Assembly (NCBI GenBank): GCA_934476235.1
Contig: CAKSNL010000004.1
Coordinates: 186,001 to 250,000, forward strand
Direction: 5' to 3'
DNA length: 64,000 nucleotides
Origin: an uncultured Clostridia bacterium
GTDB lineage: Bacteria > Bacillota > Clostridia > CAKSNL01 > HGM11501
Part shown: positions 22,463 through 30,695 of the stretch, piece by piece
How positions within the stretch are numbered: position 1 is the first letter of the stretch
Layout of the letters: each line of letters opens with the position of its first letter
The notes under the pieces: generated by a model
Told to the model about the DNA's origin: nothing
The model's input: the letters and a program-made list of their open reading frames with translations, nothing else
Database searches by the model: none
Made by a program: the position numbers and the translations under genes

Positions 22463-23715
22463 TAACAGAGGAAATTTTAAATATTACCAAGGCGGCAGAG
22501 CCGGACATTAAGAACGCATCGGCGGAAAAAAAGAATAAGATGCTTCTTTTGATGGCGGAGAGCTTAAGGGAAAACACGGATAAGATACTCTCCGAAAATG
22601 AGGAGGACATAAAAGCGGCAATGGGCGTTATTTCCGACGTTATGACGGACCGCCTCCGCCTTACGGGTGAGCGCATATGCGCGATGGCGGACGGGATAGA
22701 GGCAATTTTAGCCCTCCCCGACAAGGTGAATACAGACATTTCGGTCACAAAGCGCCCGAACGGGCTCGTCATCCATAAAAAAAGGGTGTCTCTGGGGCTT
22801 GTTGCAATTATCTATGAAAGCCGCCCGAATGTGACGAGCGACGCAGCAGCTCTATCGTTAAAAAGCGGAAACGCATGTATTCTGCGATGCGGGAAAGAAG
22901 CGCACAGAAGCGCGAAAGCCATTGTTTCGGCATTAAAAGAGGGAATTAAAAAAGCCGGCATGAATCCCGACATAGTGAATCTCATAGACGATACGAGCCG
23001 CGAGAGCGCAAATTACTTGATGACCGCGGTCGGCAAGGTTGACCTTTTGATTCCGCGCGGCGGCAAAGGGCTCATTTCGGCGTGCGTTAACAACGCGACC
23101 GTTCCGTGCATTCAGACGGGAACGGGGATATGCCATGTTTTTGTCGATAAGACGGCGGATATCGCCATGGCGGCGGATATAATCGAAAACGCGAAGACCT
23201 CGCGCCCCTCCGTCTGCAACGCCGAGGAGGTGTGCCTTGTTCATAAGGACATTGCAAAAAAGTTTTTACCCGTCCTTAAAAAAAGGCTGGTTGACGACAG
23301 GATCGCCGTCGGCAAAATTCCGGTCGAGCTCAGACTCTGCGAAAAGAGCGCACAGATAATCGACGGCAAAAAAGCAGCGGAGGATGACTTTGACACGGAA
23401 TTTTTGGACTATATCTTAGCCGTAAAGGTCGTTGACTCATGCTGTGAGGCGGCAAAGCACGTTATGCGCCATTCGACCGGGCACAGCGAGGCAATCGTAA
23501 CGCGCGATGATGAGTCGGCAAGGTATTTTGCGGACAATACGGACAGCGCGGCGGTCTACATAAACGCGTCCACAAGATTCACGGACGGCGGAGAGTTCGG
23601 CATGGGATGCGAGATGGGCATTTCCACGCAGAAGCTTCACGCAAGAGGTCCGATGGGCTTAGATGAGCTTACGACATACAAATATATTATCGAAGGAACC
23701 GGACAGGTAAGGTAG
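22459..23715 (+). CDS. proA: gamma-glutamyl phosphate reductase
   Basis: The 418-residue aldehyde-dehydrogenase-fold protein has the family segments IYESRPNVTSDAAALSLKSGN, IPRGGKGLI and the catalytic Cys in SRPSVCNAEEV. It reduces glutamyl 5-phosphate with NADPH to glutamate semialdehyde, which cyclises to pyrroline-5-carboxylate. It overlaps proB by 4 nt and lies 11 nt before proC, so the pathway genes are one operon. Confidence 0.97.
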   Translation: MITEEILNITKAAEPDIKNASAEKKNKMLLLMAESLRENTDKILSENEEDIKAAMGVISDVMTDRLRLTGERICAMADGIEAILALPDKVNTDISVTKRPNGLVIHKKRVSLGLVAIIYESRPNVTSDAAALSLKSGNACILRCGKEAHRSAKAIVSALKEGIKKAGMNPDIVNLIDDTSRESANYLMTAVGKVDLLIPRGGKGLISACVNNATVPCIQTGTGICHVFVDKTADIAMAADIIENAKTSRPSVCNAEEVCLVHKDIAKKFLPVLKKRLVDDRIAVGKIPVELRLCEKSAQIIDGKKAAEDDFDTEFLDYILAVKVVDSCCEAAKHVMRHSTGHSEAIVTRDDESARYFADNTDSAAVYINASTRFTDGGEFGMGCEMGISTQKLHARGPMGLDELTTYKYIIEGTGQVR

Positions 23716-23726
23716 GAGGAATTTTT

Positions 23727-24539
23727 ATGTGTAAATATAAAGCCGGATTTGTTGGGTGCGGAAACATGGGATTTGCGCTTGCCTCCGCGGCGGAAAAGCA
23801 CGGCGAAAAAAGAATGATCTTATCGTGCAAAACGATGGAACACGCAAAGGAAAAGGCAAAATTGCTCGGCGTTTCGTACGGCGAGCCTGCCGATGCGGCA
23901 AAGGACTCGCAATTTGTGTTTTTGGGCTTTAAGCCCGGAAATCTTTATTCCGCGGCAGAGGAGATAACTCCCGTTTTAAAAGAGCGGACGGACGATTACA
24001 TTGTTGTTTCAATGCTTGCCGGAGTCGGGTTAAAGACTCTCGGGGATGTTTTCGGGAGAAAAACGAAAATAATAAGAATCATGCCGAACACACCGGCTCT
24101 TGTGGGCGAGGGGCTCACGCTTTTCTGCACATCCCCCTCTGTGACCGAGGAGGAGAAAAGAGAGTTTTCCGATCTTTTGGAAGCTTCGGGAGTGATAGAC
24201 GAGATACCGGAAAACTTAATTGATGCGGCAAGCGCCGTGTCCGGCTGCGGTCCGGCATTTTTATATATGTTTGCGGACGCGCTTTCCGAGGGTGCGGTCT
24301 ACTGCGGACTTAAAAAGGAAAAGGCACTTTTCTATGCGCTCACAATGATAAAGGGCTCGTGCGCTCTGGCGCTTGAAACGAAAAAACATCCCGGCGTGCT
24401 GACGGACGAGGTCTGCTCGCCCGGAGGAAGCACAATAGAAGGCGTTAAAGCACTTGAAAGCTCCGCTTTTTCGGGAAATGTAATGGACGCGGTCATAAAA
24501 GCGTATGAAAAGACGCTGAAACTGGGGCGTTGTCAATAA
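23727..24539 (+). CDS. proC: pyrroline-5-carboxylate reductase
   Basis: The 270-residue protein has the N-terminal Rossmann signature GFVGCGNMGFALA and the C-terminal family signature with DEVCSPGGSTIEGVKALE. It reduces pyrroline-5-carboxylate to proline with NAD(P)H, completing the proBAC pathway. The ATG has GGAGG 7 nt upstream. No clear terminator follows; the SLH gene downstream has its own promoter. Confidence 0.96.
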   Translation: MCKYKAGFVGCGNMGFALASAAEKHGEKRMILSCKTMEHAKEKAKLLGVSYGEPADAAKDSQFVFLGFKPGNLYSAAEEITPVLKERTDDYIVVSMLAGVGLKTLGDVFGRKTKIIRIMPNTPALVGEGLTLFCTSPSVTEEEKREFSDLLEASGVIDEIPENLIDAASAVSGCGPAFLYMFADALSEGAVYCGLKKEKALFYALTMIKGSCALALETKKHPGVLTDEVCSPGGSTIEGVKALESSAFSGNVMDAVIKAYEKTLKLGRCQ

Positions 24540-24559
24540 AAAGTTAATAATTATAAAAC

Positions 24560-24598
24560 GGCGCGGATATTGACATTTATGCGCCGAAATGGTATAAT
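24560..24598 (+). promoter_or_regulatory. promoter of SLH gene with overlapping palindrome
   Basis: TTGACA (24570-24575) and TATAAT (24593-24598) are separated by 17 bp, a perfect consensus. CGGCGC (24560-24565) and GCGCCG (24581-24586) form an inverted repeat that straddles the -35 box, so it could be an operator or the hairpin of a proC terminator. Confidence 0.8.
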
Positions 24599-24646
24599 TT
24601 AATCAAATATATTTATTTTGCAAAAGAGGGAAAGGAGTACATAAAT

Positions 24647-27214
24647 ATGTTAAAAAAGCTTCAGGCATTTTTAATTGCTGCGGCGCTTTTGGCTTCGGCT
24701 GTGCCGGCATATGCCGCGGATGAGGTTGACGAGGGTGCTCAGCTTTTGGCAGAGTCAAAAGCTGAGGAGAGCTCCGCTATCAGCTATGCGACCGAAAATG
24801 ACGAAGCGGTATCCTTCAGAGTGACTGACTTTGAAAAATACTGCTTAGAGCAGACGAAGGACAATCTTTCTTATGTGACCTTTGAGCTTCCGGCGTCCTC
24901 CCAGGGCTCGCTCTGGTATGACTTTAACGGAAGCAAGGAAGCAAAGGTTACGGCAAGCACAAGATATTACAGAAATTCGTCAAGTTCAAGCTATAAGCTT
25001 ATAAACGATGTTTACTTTGTTCCGAAGGCATCCTTCACGGGCACCGCAGAGATAACCTTTAAGGGTTACTCGAACGACAGGTCCACTTTCACCGGAACGA
25101 TCAAGATCAAGGTTACCGCAAGCGTAAATAAGGGCGATCTTGATAAGATCACATACGACCTTGAGCCGGGCAGTAAGCTTGCAATAGAGTCCTCCGAGAT
25201 CAACAGAGTGTGCAGAAACGCGGGCTTTACGCTTTCTTATGTGAAGTTTGTGCTTCCTTCCTCCGGTATCGGAACGTATTATTATGACTACAGAGCATCC
25301 GACAGATACAATACGGAAGTGAGTGAGTCCACAAGATATTACAGGAACGACTCGGATTCCGGGAATTATACTATCGACAAGGTAACATTTGTTACGAACA
25401 AAAATGTGTCCGGCAATGTTGAGCTTATGTATTATGCGTACGACTCGAATGATGAAGAGTACGAGGGAATGATAAGATTAAGATTTGATACCGGATCTTC
25501 CGGCGTTACATATGAAACAACCGGAGAGGTTGTATTCATCAATGCGTCGGACATCAACAAGGAGTGCATGAATTTGACAGGCGCCAAGGTATCCTACGTT
25601 AAGTTTTCGACTCCGTCAAAGGGATCTCTTTATTACGACTATGACAATGAAGAGGATTCGAGAGCCAGCGTAAGAACCAGCACGAAGTACTACTACAGCA
25701 AGTCGCCTTATCTTTATCTTGTCGGCTATGTTCCGCCGGCAAGCTATTCGGGCTCGGTTATAATTGATTATCAGGCTTTTAACTTGGACGGCGATTCCTA
25801 TAACGGAAGCATCACGGTAAAGATTGATACAAAGAATATCGAAACGGCTGAAGACATCACCTACTCTGTAAGGAACGACTCGTATATTACGTTCAGCTCG
25901 ACATCCGACTTTAACACGGAGTGCAGAAACGCAACGGGCGAAAGACTTGACTATATCCGTTTCGGCACGGTTTCTTCGGGAAATCTTTACTATAAGTACA
26001 GCGACAGAAACGGAAGCACGTACGATTCCAAGGTTTCTTCCGGCAGATACTACTATGAGTCGGGCGACGAATACATAAAATATGTATCGTACGTGCCGAA
26101 ATCAACATATTCCGGCACGGCAACGATAAAATATACCGGATATTCGGTTGAGGGGACAAGCTATACGGGACAGATCAAGATTACGGTAAAGTCCACCTCC
26201 TCGTCGAGCGGCTCATCCGGCAGCTCGCGCAACGATGATGAGGTTGCGAACGATATAAAGTATTCCGGCAAGGTCGGCGAAAAGATATATTTTGAATCGA
26301 GCGACTTTAACGCCGAGAGCAAGGACCTTTACTTCGCAAATCTTGATTACGTTAAGTTTAAGCTTCCGTCATCGTCCTATGGCACGCTTTACATCGGAAA
26401 GAACGACGAGCTTTCGTCAACCGATAAGTGCTACTACAGAAACGGAAACATTAACGTTTCTGACATCTTCTTTATTCCGGAAAAGACCGGAAAGGTAACG
26501 ATCAGCTATAGCGCGCGCTCGGTGGATGGCGATGCCTTCACGGGTAAAGTTGTGATTACCGTTACCAAGGCGGACGATACTAAGGACAATGCCAAAGATA
26601 ATACAAATACGGGCGGAATGAAGAATTTCACCTATGTGACGAGCTATAAGTCAACGCTCTTTACGGATATTGACGAGAACGCGTGGTACGGAGAAAATCA
26701 GACCGGCGCAATCAAGAGCGCATACCGTTACGGTCTTGTTCAGGGCAAGGGCGACAAGAAGTTTGACCCATTGGGAAATATAACCGTAGCTGAGGCGATC
26801 ACGATCGCGGCGCGTGTTGCGGACACCTATTACGGTGACGATACAAAGTTTAAGACGACCGGTGCAAACTGGTATGATGATTATGTTGATTACGCAATCA
26901 GCAAAAAGATCATAAACAAAGGTGACTTCTTAAATTACAACAAGGCGGCGACAAGAGCGGAAATGGCATATATCTTCGCACACGTTCTTCCCTCCGCGGA
27001 GTATGACAAGATAAACAGCGTTACCTCACTTCCGGACGTTAAGAGATCTTTAAGATTCTATGACGAGATAATGCTCCTCTATAATGCGGGTATACTTTCG
27101 GGTAATGATGAAAAGGGCACCTTCGCTCCTTCTACCAGCATCACAAGAGCTGAGGCTTCGGCGATAATCGTGAGAGTGGTAAATAAAGACGAGAGACGCA
27201 AAAATTCGTTTTAA
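24647..27214 (+). CDS. SLH-domain surface protein with five tandem modules
   Basis: The 855-residue secreted protein has a signal peptide (cleavage after about residue 23, VPAYA). Five tandem modules of about 105-120 residues start near residues 48, 165, 285, 403 and 536. A Ser-rich linker precedes the fifth. Three SLH repeats follow from about 670 to 850 (FTDIDENAWY, NWYDDYVDYAISKKI, LPDVKRSLRFYDEIMLLYNAGILSG). SLH repeats anchor proteins to cell-wall polymer. Each module shares a pattern: a DF or DIN-xxC start, YVKF, G-LYYDY, RYY, FVP and SG-x-I-Y strands. It looks beta-sandwich-like. The module family is not one I recognise. Confidence 0.88.
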   Translation: MLKKLQAFLIAAALLASAVPAYAADEVDEGAQLLAESKAEESSAISYATENDEAVSFRVTDFEKYCLEQTKDNLSYVTFELPASSQGSLWYDFNGSKEAKVTASTRYYRNSSSSSYKLINDVYFVPKASFTGTAEITFKGYSNDRSTFTGTIKIKVTASVNKGDLDKITYDLEPGSKLAIESSEINRVCRNAGFTLSYVKFVLPSSGIGTYYYDYRASDRYNTEVSESTRYYRNDSDSGNYTIDKVTFVTNKNVSGNVELMYYAYDSNDEEYEGMIRLRFDTGSSGVTYETTGEVVFINASDINKECMNLTGAKVSYVKFSTPSKGSLYYDYDNEEDSRASVRTSTKYYYSKSPYLYLVGYVPPASYSGSVIIDYQAFNLDGDSYNGSITVKIDTKNIETAEDITYSVRNDSYITFSSTSDFNTECRNATGERLDYIRFGTVSSGNLYYKYSDRNGSTYDSKVSSGRYYYESGDEYIKYVSYVPKSTYSGTATIKYTGYSVEGTSYTGQIKITVKSTSSSSGSSGSSRNDDEVANDIKYSGKVGEKIYFESSDFNAESKDLYFANLDYVKFKLPSSSYGTLYIGKNDELSSTDKCYYRNGNINVSDIFFIPEKTGKVTISYSARSVDGDAFTGKVVITVTKADDTKDNAKDNTNTGGMKNFTYVTSYKSTLFTDIDENAWYGENQTGAIKSAYRYGLVQGKGDKKFDPLGNITVAEAITIAARVADTYYGDDTKFKTTGANWYDDYVDYAISKKIINKGDFLNYNKAATRAEMAYIFAHVLPSAEYDKINSVTSLPDVKRSLRFYDEIMLLYNAGILSGNDEKGTFAPSTSITRAEASAIIVRVVNKDERRKNSF

Positions 27215-27222
27215 TTTTCGAG

Positions 27223-27252
27223 AAGGCGGTGTTTAAAAGCACCGCCTTTTTC
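27223..27252 (+). terminator. terminator of SLH gene
   Basis: AAGGCGGTG and CACCGCCTT form a 9-bp stem with loop TTTAAAAG, followed by TTTT. Confidence 0.85.
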
Positions 27253-27314
27253 AGTATCATAAAAGCCGTTTCGGGGCACAATTTCAAGTATAGCTTTTAT
27301 AAGGGGATGCTGTC

Positions 27315-27698
27315 TTGAAAAAAATATGGCTTTTTATATTCGGCGGATATGTTTATTGCTTTATTGAGGTTCTGTGGCGCGGAAAAACCCACTGGAGCAT
27401 GGCGCTTGCCGGCGGCACGGTGGTGCTTTTGCTCTCCGCCGTGCAGAAAAAAACCGGGGTGTTGGGATTTCTTTTTGCCTCGGCGGTGACAATAACGCTC
27501 ACGGAGCTTCTTTTCGGTATAATATTTAATATATTTCTAAAAATGAACGTATGGGATTATTCCGGCATGGATTATAACATAGCGGGGCAGATATGTCTGC
27601 CGTACACGCTTTTGTGGTTTGCGCTCGGCTTTCCGGTCTACTACATTATCGGGCAGATCAAAAGGGAAATCTTTTCGGACATAAAACCATACAGGTAA
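27315..27698 (+). CDS. putative ABC-transporter type IV (CmpB-like) membrane protein
   Basis: The 127-residue protein has about four membrane spans and resembles the small clostridial family annotated as putative ABC-transporter type IV. It shows FGGYVYCFIEVLWRGKTHWSMALAGG and the ending DYSGMDYNIAGQICLPYTLLWF. The start is TTG with AAGGGG 9 nt upstream. Transport has not been demonstrated for the family as far as I know. It precedes an unrecognised gene on the same strand. Confidence 0.78.
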   Translation: MKKIWLFIFGGYVYCFIEVLWRGKTHWSMALAGGTVVLLLSAVQKKTGVLGFLFASAVTITLTELLFGIIFNIFLKMNVWDYSGMDYNIAGQICLPYTLLWFALGFPVYYIIGQIKREIFSDIKPYR

Positions 27699-27775
27699 AG
27701 GCGGCGGTAAAAACGGAACTTTATATATCGACTTACAATGAGAAAATCAGAGAATATCTCAAGGAGCTTATCCGA

Positions 27776-28504
27776 ATGATCGGACGGCGTACTCAGACCG
27801 CCCTCTGGGGCAAAAGGCTTGAGGACATAAGGTGTGATCCGGACAGTCTTTTGATTTTAGACTCATGCGGTCAGCTTTGGGACGTTGTCGGTGCGGCGAA
27901 CCTTGTGGGAGCGGTCTATAAAGAATATATCATTTTCAGAAACGGCAAAAGACCGGTACATATAATTACTTCGGCGAAGGCGAAGATGGATGATGAAGAC
28001 ACGGAAATGTTTTCGGCACTGCTATTTAAAAGGTGCGCCTTTATCGACTCTAAAAAGCACGCGACATTTGCGGCGGTTGACGGCGATCCGTTACTAAGAA
28101 ATCCGAAATACCGCGAAATTTGCAGAGCAGCAAAGGGAGCGGTAGAAAACGGGCGTTTTATAGAGGAATCGTATTCCTCGCTCACAAACAGGGACTGGAT
28201 GGATTCAGTCGATGTTTTTATTGCGGACGAGTACACGCATAATGCCATATTTATGGCAATGACAGGTCATAACGAACCGTGTGTAATGCACATCGGTTCG
28301 GAGAAGACTGACATATATGTTCCTTTTTCTTCAATCAGACCGGTTTGCTTTATTCCCAATGAAAAGCCGGTGTATGAGGCGATCTGTTCCGTAGTGGTCT
28401 GGCTTTTTGACTCAGGACTTGTCTCGCCCGCAAGAAGACTTATCACGGCAATGAGTAAAAGCGACAACCCTTGGAATACGGCATCCGAATTTGAAAAATT
28501 ATAA
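27776..28504 (+). CDS. unrecognised protein downstream of CmpB-like gene
   Basis: I do not recognise this protein of about 242 residues. It is soluble, without signal peptide or membrane span, and contains a hydrophobic LLILDSCGQLWDVVGAANLVGA stretch and a late Pro/Ile-rich VPFSSIRPVCFIPNEKPVYEAI region, suggesting an alpha/beta fold. The ATG at 27776 has AAGGAG 9 nt upstream. The reading frame stays open back to 27593 and its upstream part (ELYISTYNEKIREYLKELIR) looks coding, so a longer product from an unusual start is possible. It lies 14 nt before the OGG-type glycosylase gene. Confidence 0.6.
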   Translation: MIGRRTQTALWGKRLEDIRCDPDSLLILDSCGQLWDVVGAANLVGAVYKEYIIFRNGKRPVHIITSAKAKMDDEDTEMFSALLFKRCAFIDSKKHATFAAVDGDPLLRNPKYREICRAAKGAVENGRFIEESYSSLTNRDWMDSVDVFIADEYTHNAIFMAMTGHNEPCVMHIGSEKTDIYVPFSSIRPVCFIPNEKPVYEAICSVVVWLFDSGLVSPARRLITAMSKSDNPWNTASEFEKL

Positions 28505-28518
28505 AAAGGAGGAGGAAA

Positions 28519-29334
28519 ATGAAGGAAACAAGGATAAGGCTCGAGCATGATTTTCTGCCCGAGCATACGTTTGACTGCGGTCAGTGCTTCAGGTGGAACA
28601 GAGAACATGACGGGAGCTATACCGGCGTTGCCATGGGAAGAGCGGTCAATATAAAATACTCCTCCGGCGACATAATAATTACCGGGGCGGAAGATGAGGA
28701 TATGCCCCTCTGGGAGCAGTATCTTGACACGGCAAGAGATTACGGTGCGATAAAAGAGAAGATATCCGTTGTCCCGGCAGTGAAGGAAGCGGTCGGCTAC
28801 GGCGGCGGAATAAGAATATTAAAGCAGGAATTTTTTGAAACGCTGATATCCTTCATCATTTCTCAGCAAAGTTCCATTCCCAAGATAAAAAGGAGCGTGG
28901 AGATGCTCTGCCGTGCATACGGAGAGCCGGTATCGCTTTTAGGCAAAACGTACTACACGTTCCCGAGCCCCGAAGCGCTCCGCGACGTGACAGAGGCGGA
29001 TTATGAAGCCTTCGGGGTCGGCTACCGTGCAAAATACATAGAAAGAGCCGTCCGCGGCGTGCTGGACAAAGAGATTGACCCCGCCGCGCTTTCCGAGATG
29101 ACGACTAAGGAGGCAAAAAAGAGCCTTCTTAACATATACGGCGTGGGGAACAAGGTTGCCGACTGCATTCTTCTTTTTTCGCTGGCAAGGTTCGATTCTT
29201 TTCCGAAGGACGTGTGGATAAAGCGCGTTGTGGAGGAGGACCTGGGCGGACAGGACGGGGAAAAGCTTTTCGGCGAATACTCGGGATTTGCTCAGCAATA
29301 TTTATTTTACTGGAAAAGGGCTCTGGGTCGGTGA
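28519..29334 (+). CDS. 8-oxoguanine DNA glycosylase/AP lyase (OGG1 type)
   Basis: The 271-residue protein has an OGG N-terminal domain (FDCGQCFRWNREHDGSYTGV) and an HhH-GPD domain with QEFFETLISFIISQQSS. It also carries the catalytic Lys in LLNIYGVGNKVADCILLFSL and the catalytic Asp in FPKDVWIKR. It removes 8-oxoguanine and nicks the resulting site. The ribosome site AAGGAGGAGG is strong. Its 3' end overlaps the converging ylbJ gene by 33 nt. Confidence 0.93.
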   Translation: MKETRIRLEHDFLPEHTFDCGQCFRWNREHDGSYTGVAMGRAVNIKYSSGDIIITGAEDEDMPLWEQYLDTARDYGAIKEKISVVPAVKEAVGYGGGIRILKQEFFETLISFIISQQSSIPKIKRSVEMLCRAYGEPVSLLGKTYYTFPSPEALRDVTEADYEAFGVGYRAKYIERAVRGVLDKEIDPAALSEMTTKEAKKSLLNIYGVGNKVADCILLFSLARFDSFPKDVWIKRVVEEDLGGQDGEKLFGEYSGFAQQYLFYWKRALGR

Positions 29335-30330
29335 CCCCGGGCTTCTTTTTATTGGCAATGATAATAAGGCTGCAGCAGCGGCTAAAATAACCGCCGCTTT
29401 TATATCAGGCAAAACCCTGTCACGGCTGACCGCCGTGGCAAGAGCAAAGGAAATGCTCGCGCAGACGAATTTTCCGGCAATGCATTTTGCGGGAGACAGA
29501 TTGTGCCGGGAGAAGACCGCCGCGGTCTGCATATGGATGCAAAGCCCGTTAAATCCCAATAAAAACGCGGCAATCGGGAAGGACGGATTGTCTCCAAGTG
29601 AAAAAAGCCCGCCGGTCATTTCAAAAAGCCCCTTCAAGAGACCGAAAAGCGGTCCCTCGGTATCGGAAAACAAAAGAAAGCTCACCGTACGCCAGATTAA
29701 AAAGTTAGCCGAGATTGCCGCCATGGTGCGGACGGAGGAGAAAATGCACTTTGAAAACGCGGTATAAATGGGAGGCGGGGAAAAATCCGAAAGAGCCGTT
29801 TTTAAGGTCTCTTTTTTTTCGCGCTCCTTTTTGAACGGGCGAGTTAAAATTCCTGTGATGAGCGATGCCAGAAGGTGAACGGAGTAAAGAGCGATACCGG
29901 TTTTTATACTGCCGAAGACGCCTTTGCCGACCGCGAAAATGACGAACATTACGCCGGCATTGTTTGAAAAAACGGGGAGCCTTTCCGCCTCGATACGGCT
30001 TATCTTTTTTTCACCGTAAAGCTCGGAGGCGACCGCGGCTCCTGTCGGGAATCCGCCGAGAGTGCCTAAGGCAACGGCGGAGGCGGCGTCGGGGCTTATG
30101 TTAAAAAGCGGAGAAAGTATTTTTGAAAACAGTGCCGAGATTATGTTCCCGGCGTATAAAGACAAAAGCGACGAGAAAAAAATGAACGGAAAGAGCGACG
30201 GGATAAGCACGGAAAGACAAATTTCAACACCGCTTTTTACCGCTTCGCTTGCCGCGTCGCTTTTTAAGGGGAGCATCAGAGTCAGAAACAAAATCAAAAA
30301 AGCATACAGCCTGTCTGCAAATTTTTTCAA
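29302..30330 (-). CDS. ylbJ: sporulation integral membrane protein YlbJ
   Basis: The 342-residue protein has about eight membrane spans and the paired gate-like repeats of YlbJ (PSLFPFIFFSSLLSLYAG and LGTLGGFPTGAAVASELY in the first half, FNGLCIHMQTAAV in the second). In Bacillus it is made in the mother cell under sigma-E and is needed for a resistant spore coat and cortex. A sigma-E-like promoter lies upstream, divergent from yqfC. Its tail overlaps the OGG-type gene. Confidence 0.92.
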   Translation of the reverse strand: MKKFADRLYAFLILFLTLMLPLKSDAASEAVKSGVEICLSVLIPSLFPFIFFSSLLSLYAGNIISALFSKILSPLFNISPDAASAVALGTLGGFPTGAAVASELYGEKKISRIEAERLPVFSNNAGVMFVIFAVGKGVFGSIKTGIALYSVHLLASLITGILTRPFKKEREKKETLKTALSDFSPPPIYTAFSKCIFSSVRTMAAISANFLIWRTVSFLLFSDTEGPLFGLLKGLFEMTGGLFSLGDNPSFPIAAFLLGFNGLCIHMQTAAVFSRHNLSPAKCIAGKFVCASISFALATAVSRDRVLPDIKAAVILAAAAALLSLPIKRSPGSPTQSPFPVK

Positions 30331-30351
30331 TGCAATATCACCTCTTTTTAT

Positions 30352-30380
30352 ATTCTATGCACCAGTGAATGGTAATAAGA
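30352..30380 (-). promoter_or_regulatory. sigma-E-like promoter of ylbJ
   Basis: On the minus strand TCTTATT (30380-30374) and CATAGAAT (30359-30352) are separated by 14 bp. The -10 box is close to the sigma-E consensus CATACAAT. ylbJ is a known sigma-E gene in Bacillus. Confidence 0.45.
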
Positions 30381-30400
30381 CGGTGCCTCCGGCATAAATT
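30371..30400 (+). promoter_or_regulatory. sigma-E-like promoter of yqfC-yqfD
   Basis: GGTAATA (30371-30377) and CATAAATT (30393-30400) are separated by 15 bp and fit a sigma-E promoter loosely. The -35 region is shared with the divergent ylbJ promoter. Confidence 0.4.
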
Positions 30401-30421
30401 TAGTAAAAGGGGGTGAACGCC

Positions 30422-30682
30422 TTGAAGAAAGAGAAAAACGCCGACGTGCCCGAGGAGCTTTCGGGGGCGCTGGCAAACGGTGCGTCATATATAACCGTTG
30501 CCGGGGAGCGCGAGGTAACAATAGAAAACTACCGCGGCATCATATCCTATGCCCCGGAAAGCGTGAAGGTAAACACGCGCGGAAAGATCGTAAAGGTTAC
30601 GGGCAGCGGTATGACGCTGTCTCACATTACAGACGAAATTATAAGCGTTTCCGGTGAGATAACCGGAGTAGAATTCATATAA
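30422..30682 (+). CDS. yqfC: sporulation protein YqfC
   Basis: The 86-residue protein contains the YqfC core ITVAGEREVTIENYRGIISY and ends GEITGVEFI. It is a small sporulation-linked protein expressed in the mother cell. The TTG at 30422 is used because the upstream GTG (30413) belongs to the GGGGGTG ribosome site. It lies 13 nt before yqfD, the usual partner. Confidence 0.93.
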   Translation: MKKEKNADVPEELSGALANGASYITVAGEREVTIENYRGIISYAPESVKVNTRGKIVKVTGSGMTLSHITDEIISVSGEITGVEFI

Positions 30683-30695
30683 AGGGGTATATTTT

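Noticed and set aside
24780..26570. CRISPR-like or other DNA repeat array in the SLH gene.
   Set aside because: The repetition is at the protein-module level, with diverged nucleotide sequence and coding frame maintained throughout. No CRISPR array was seen anywhere in the window.
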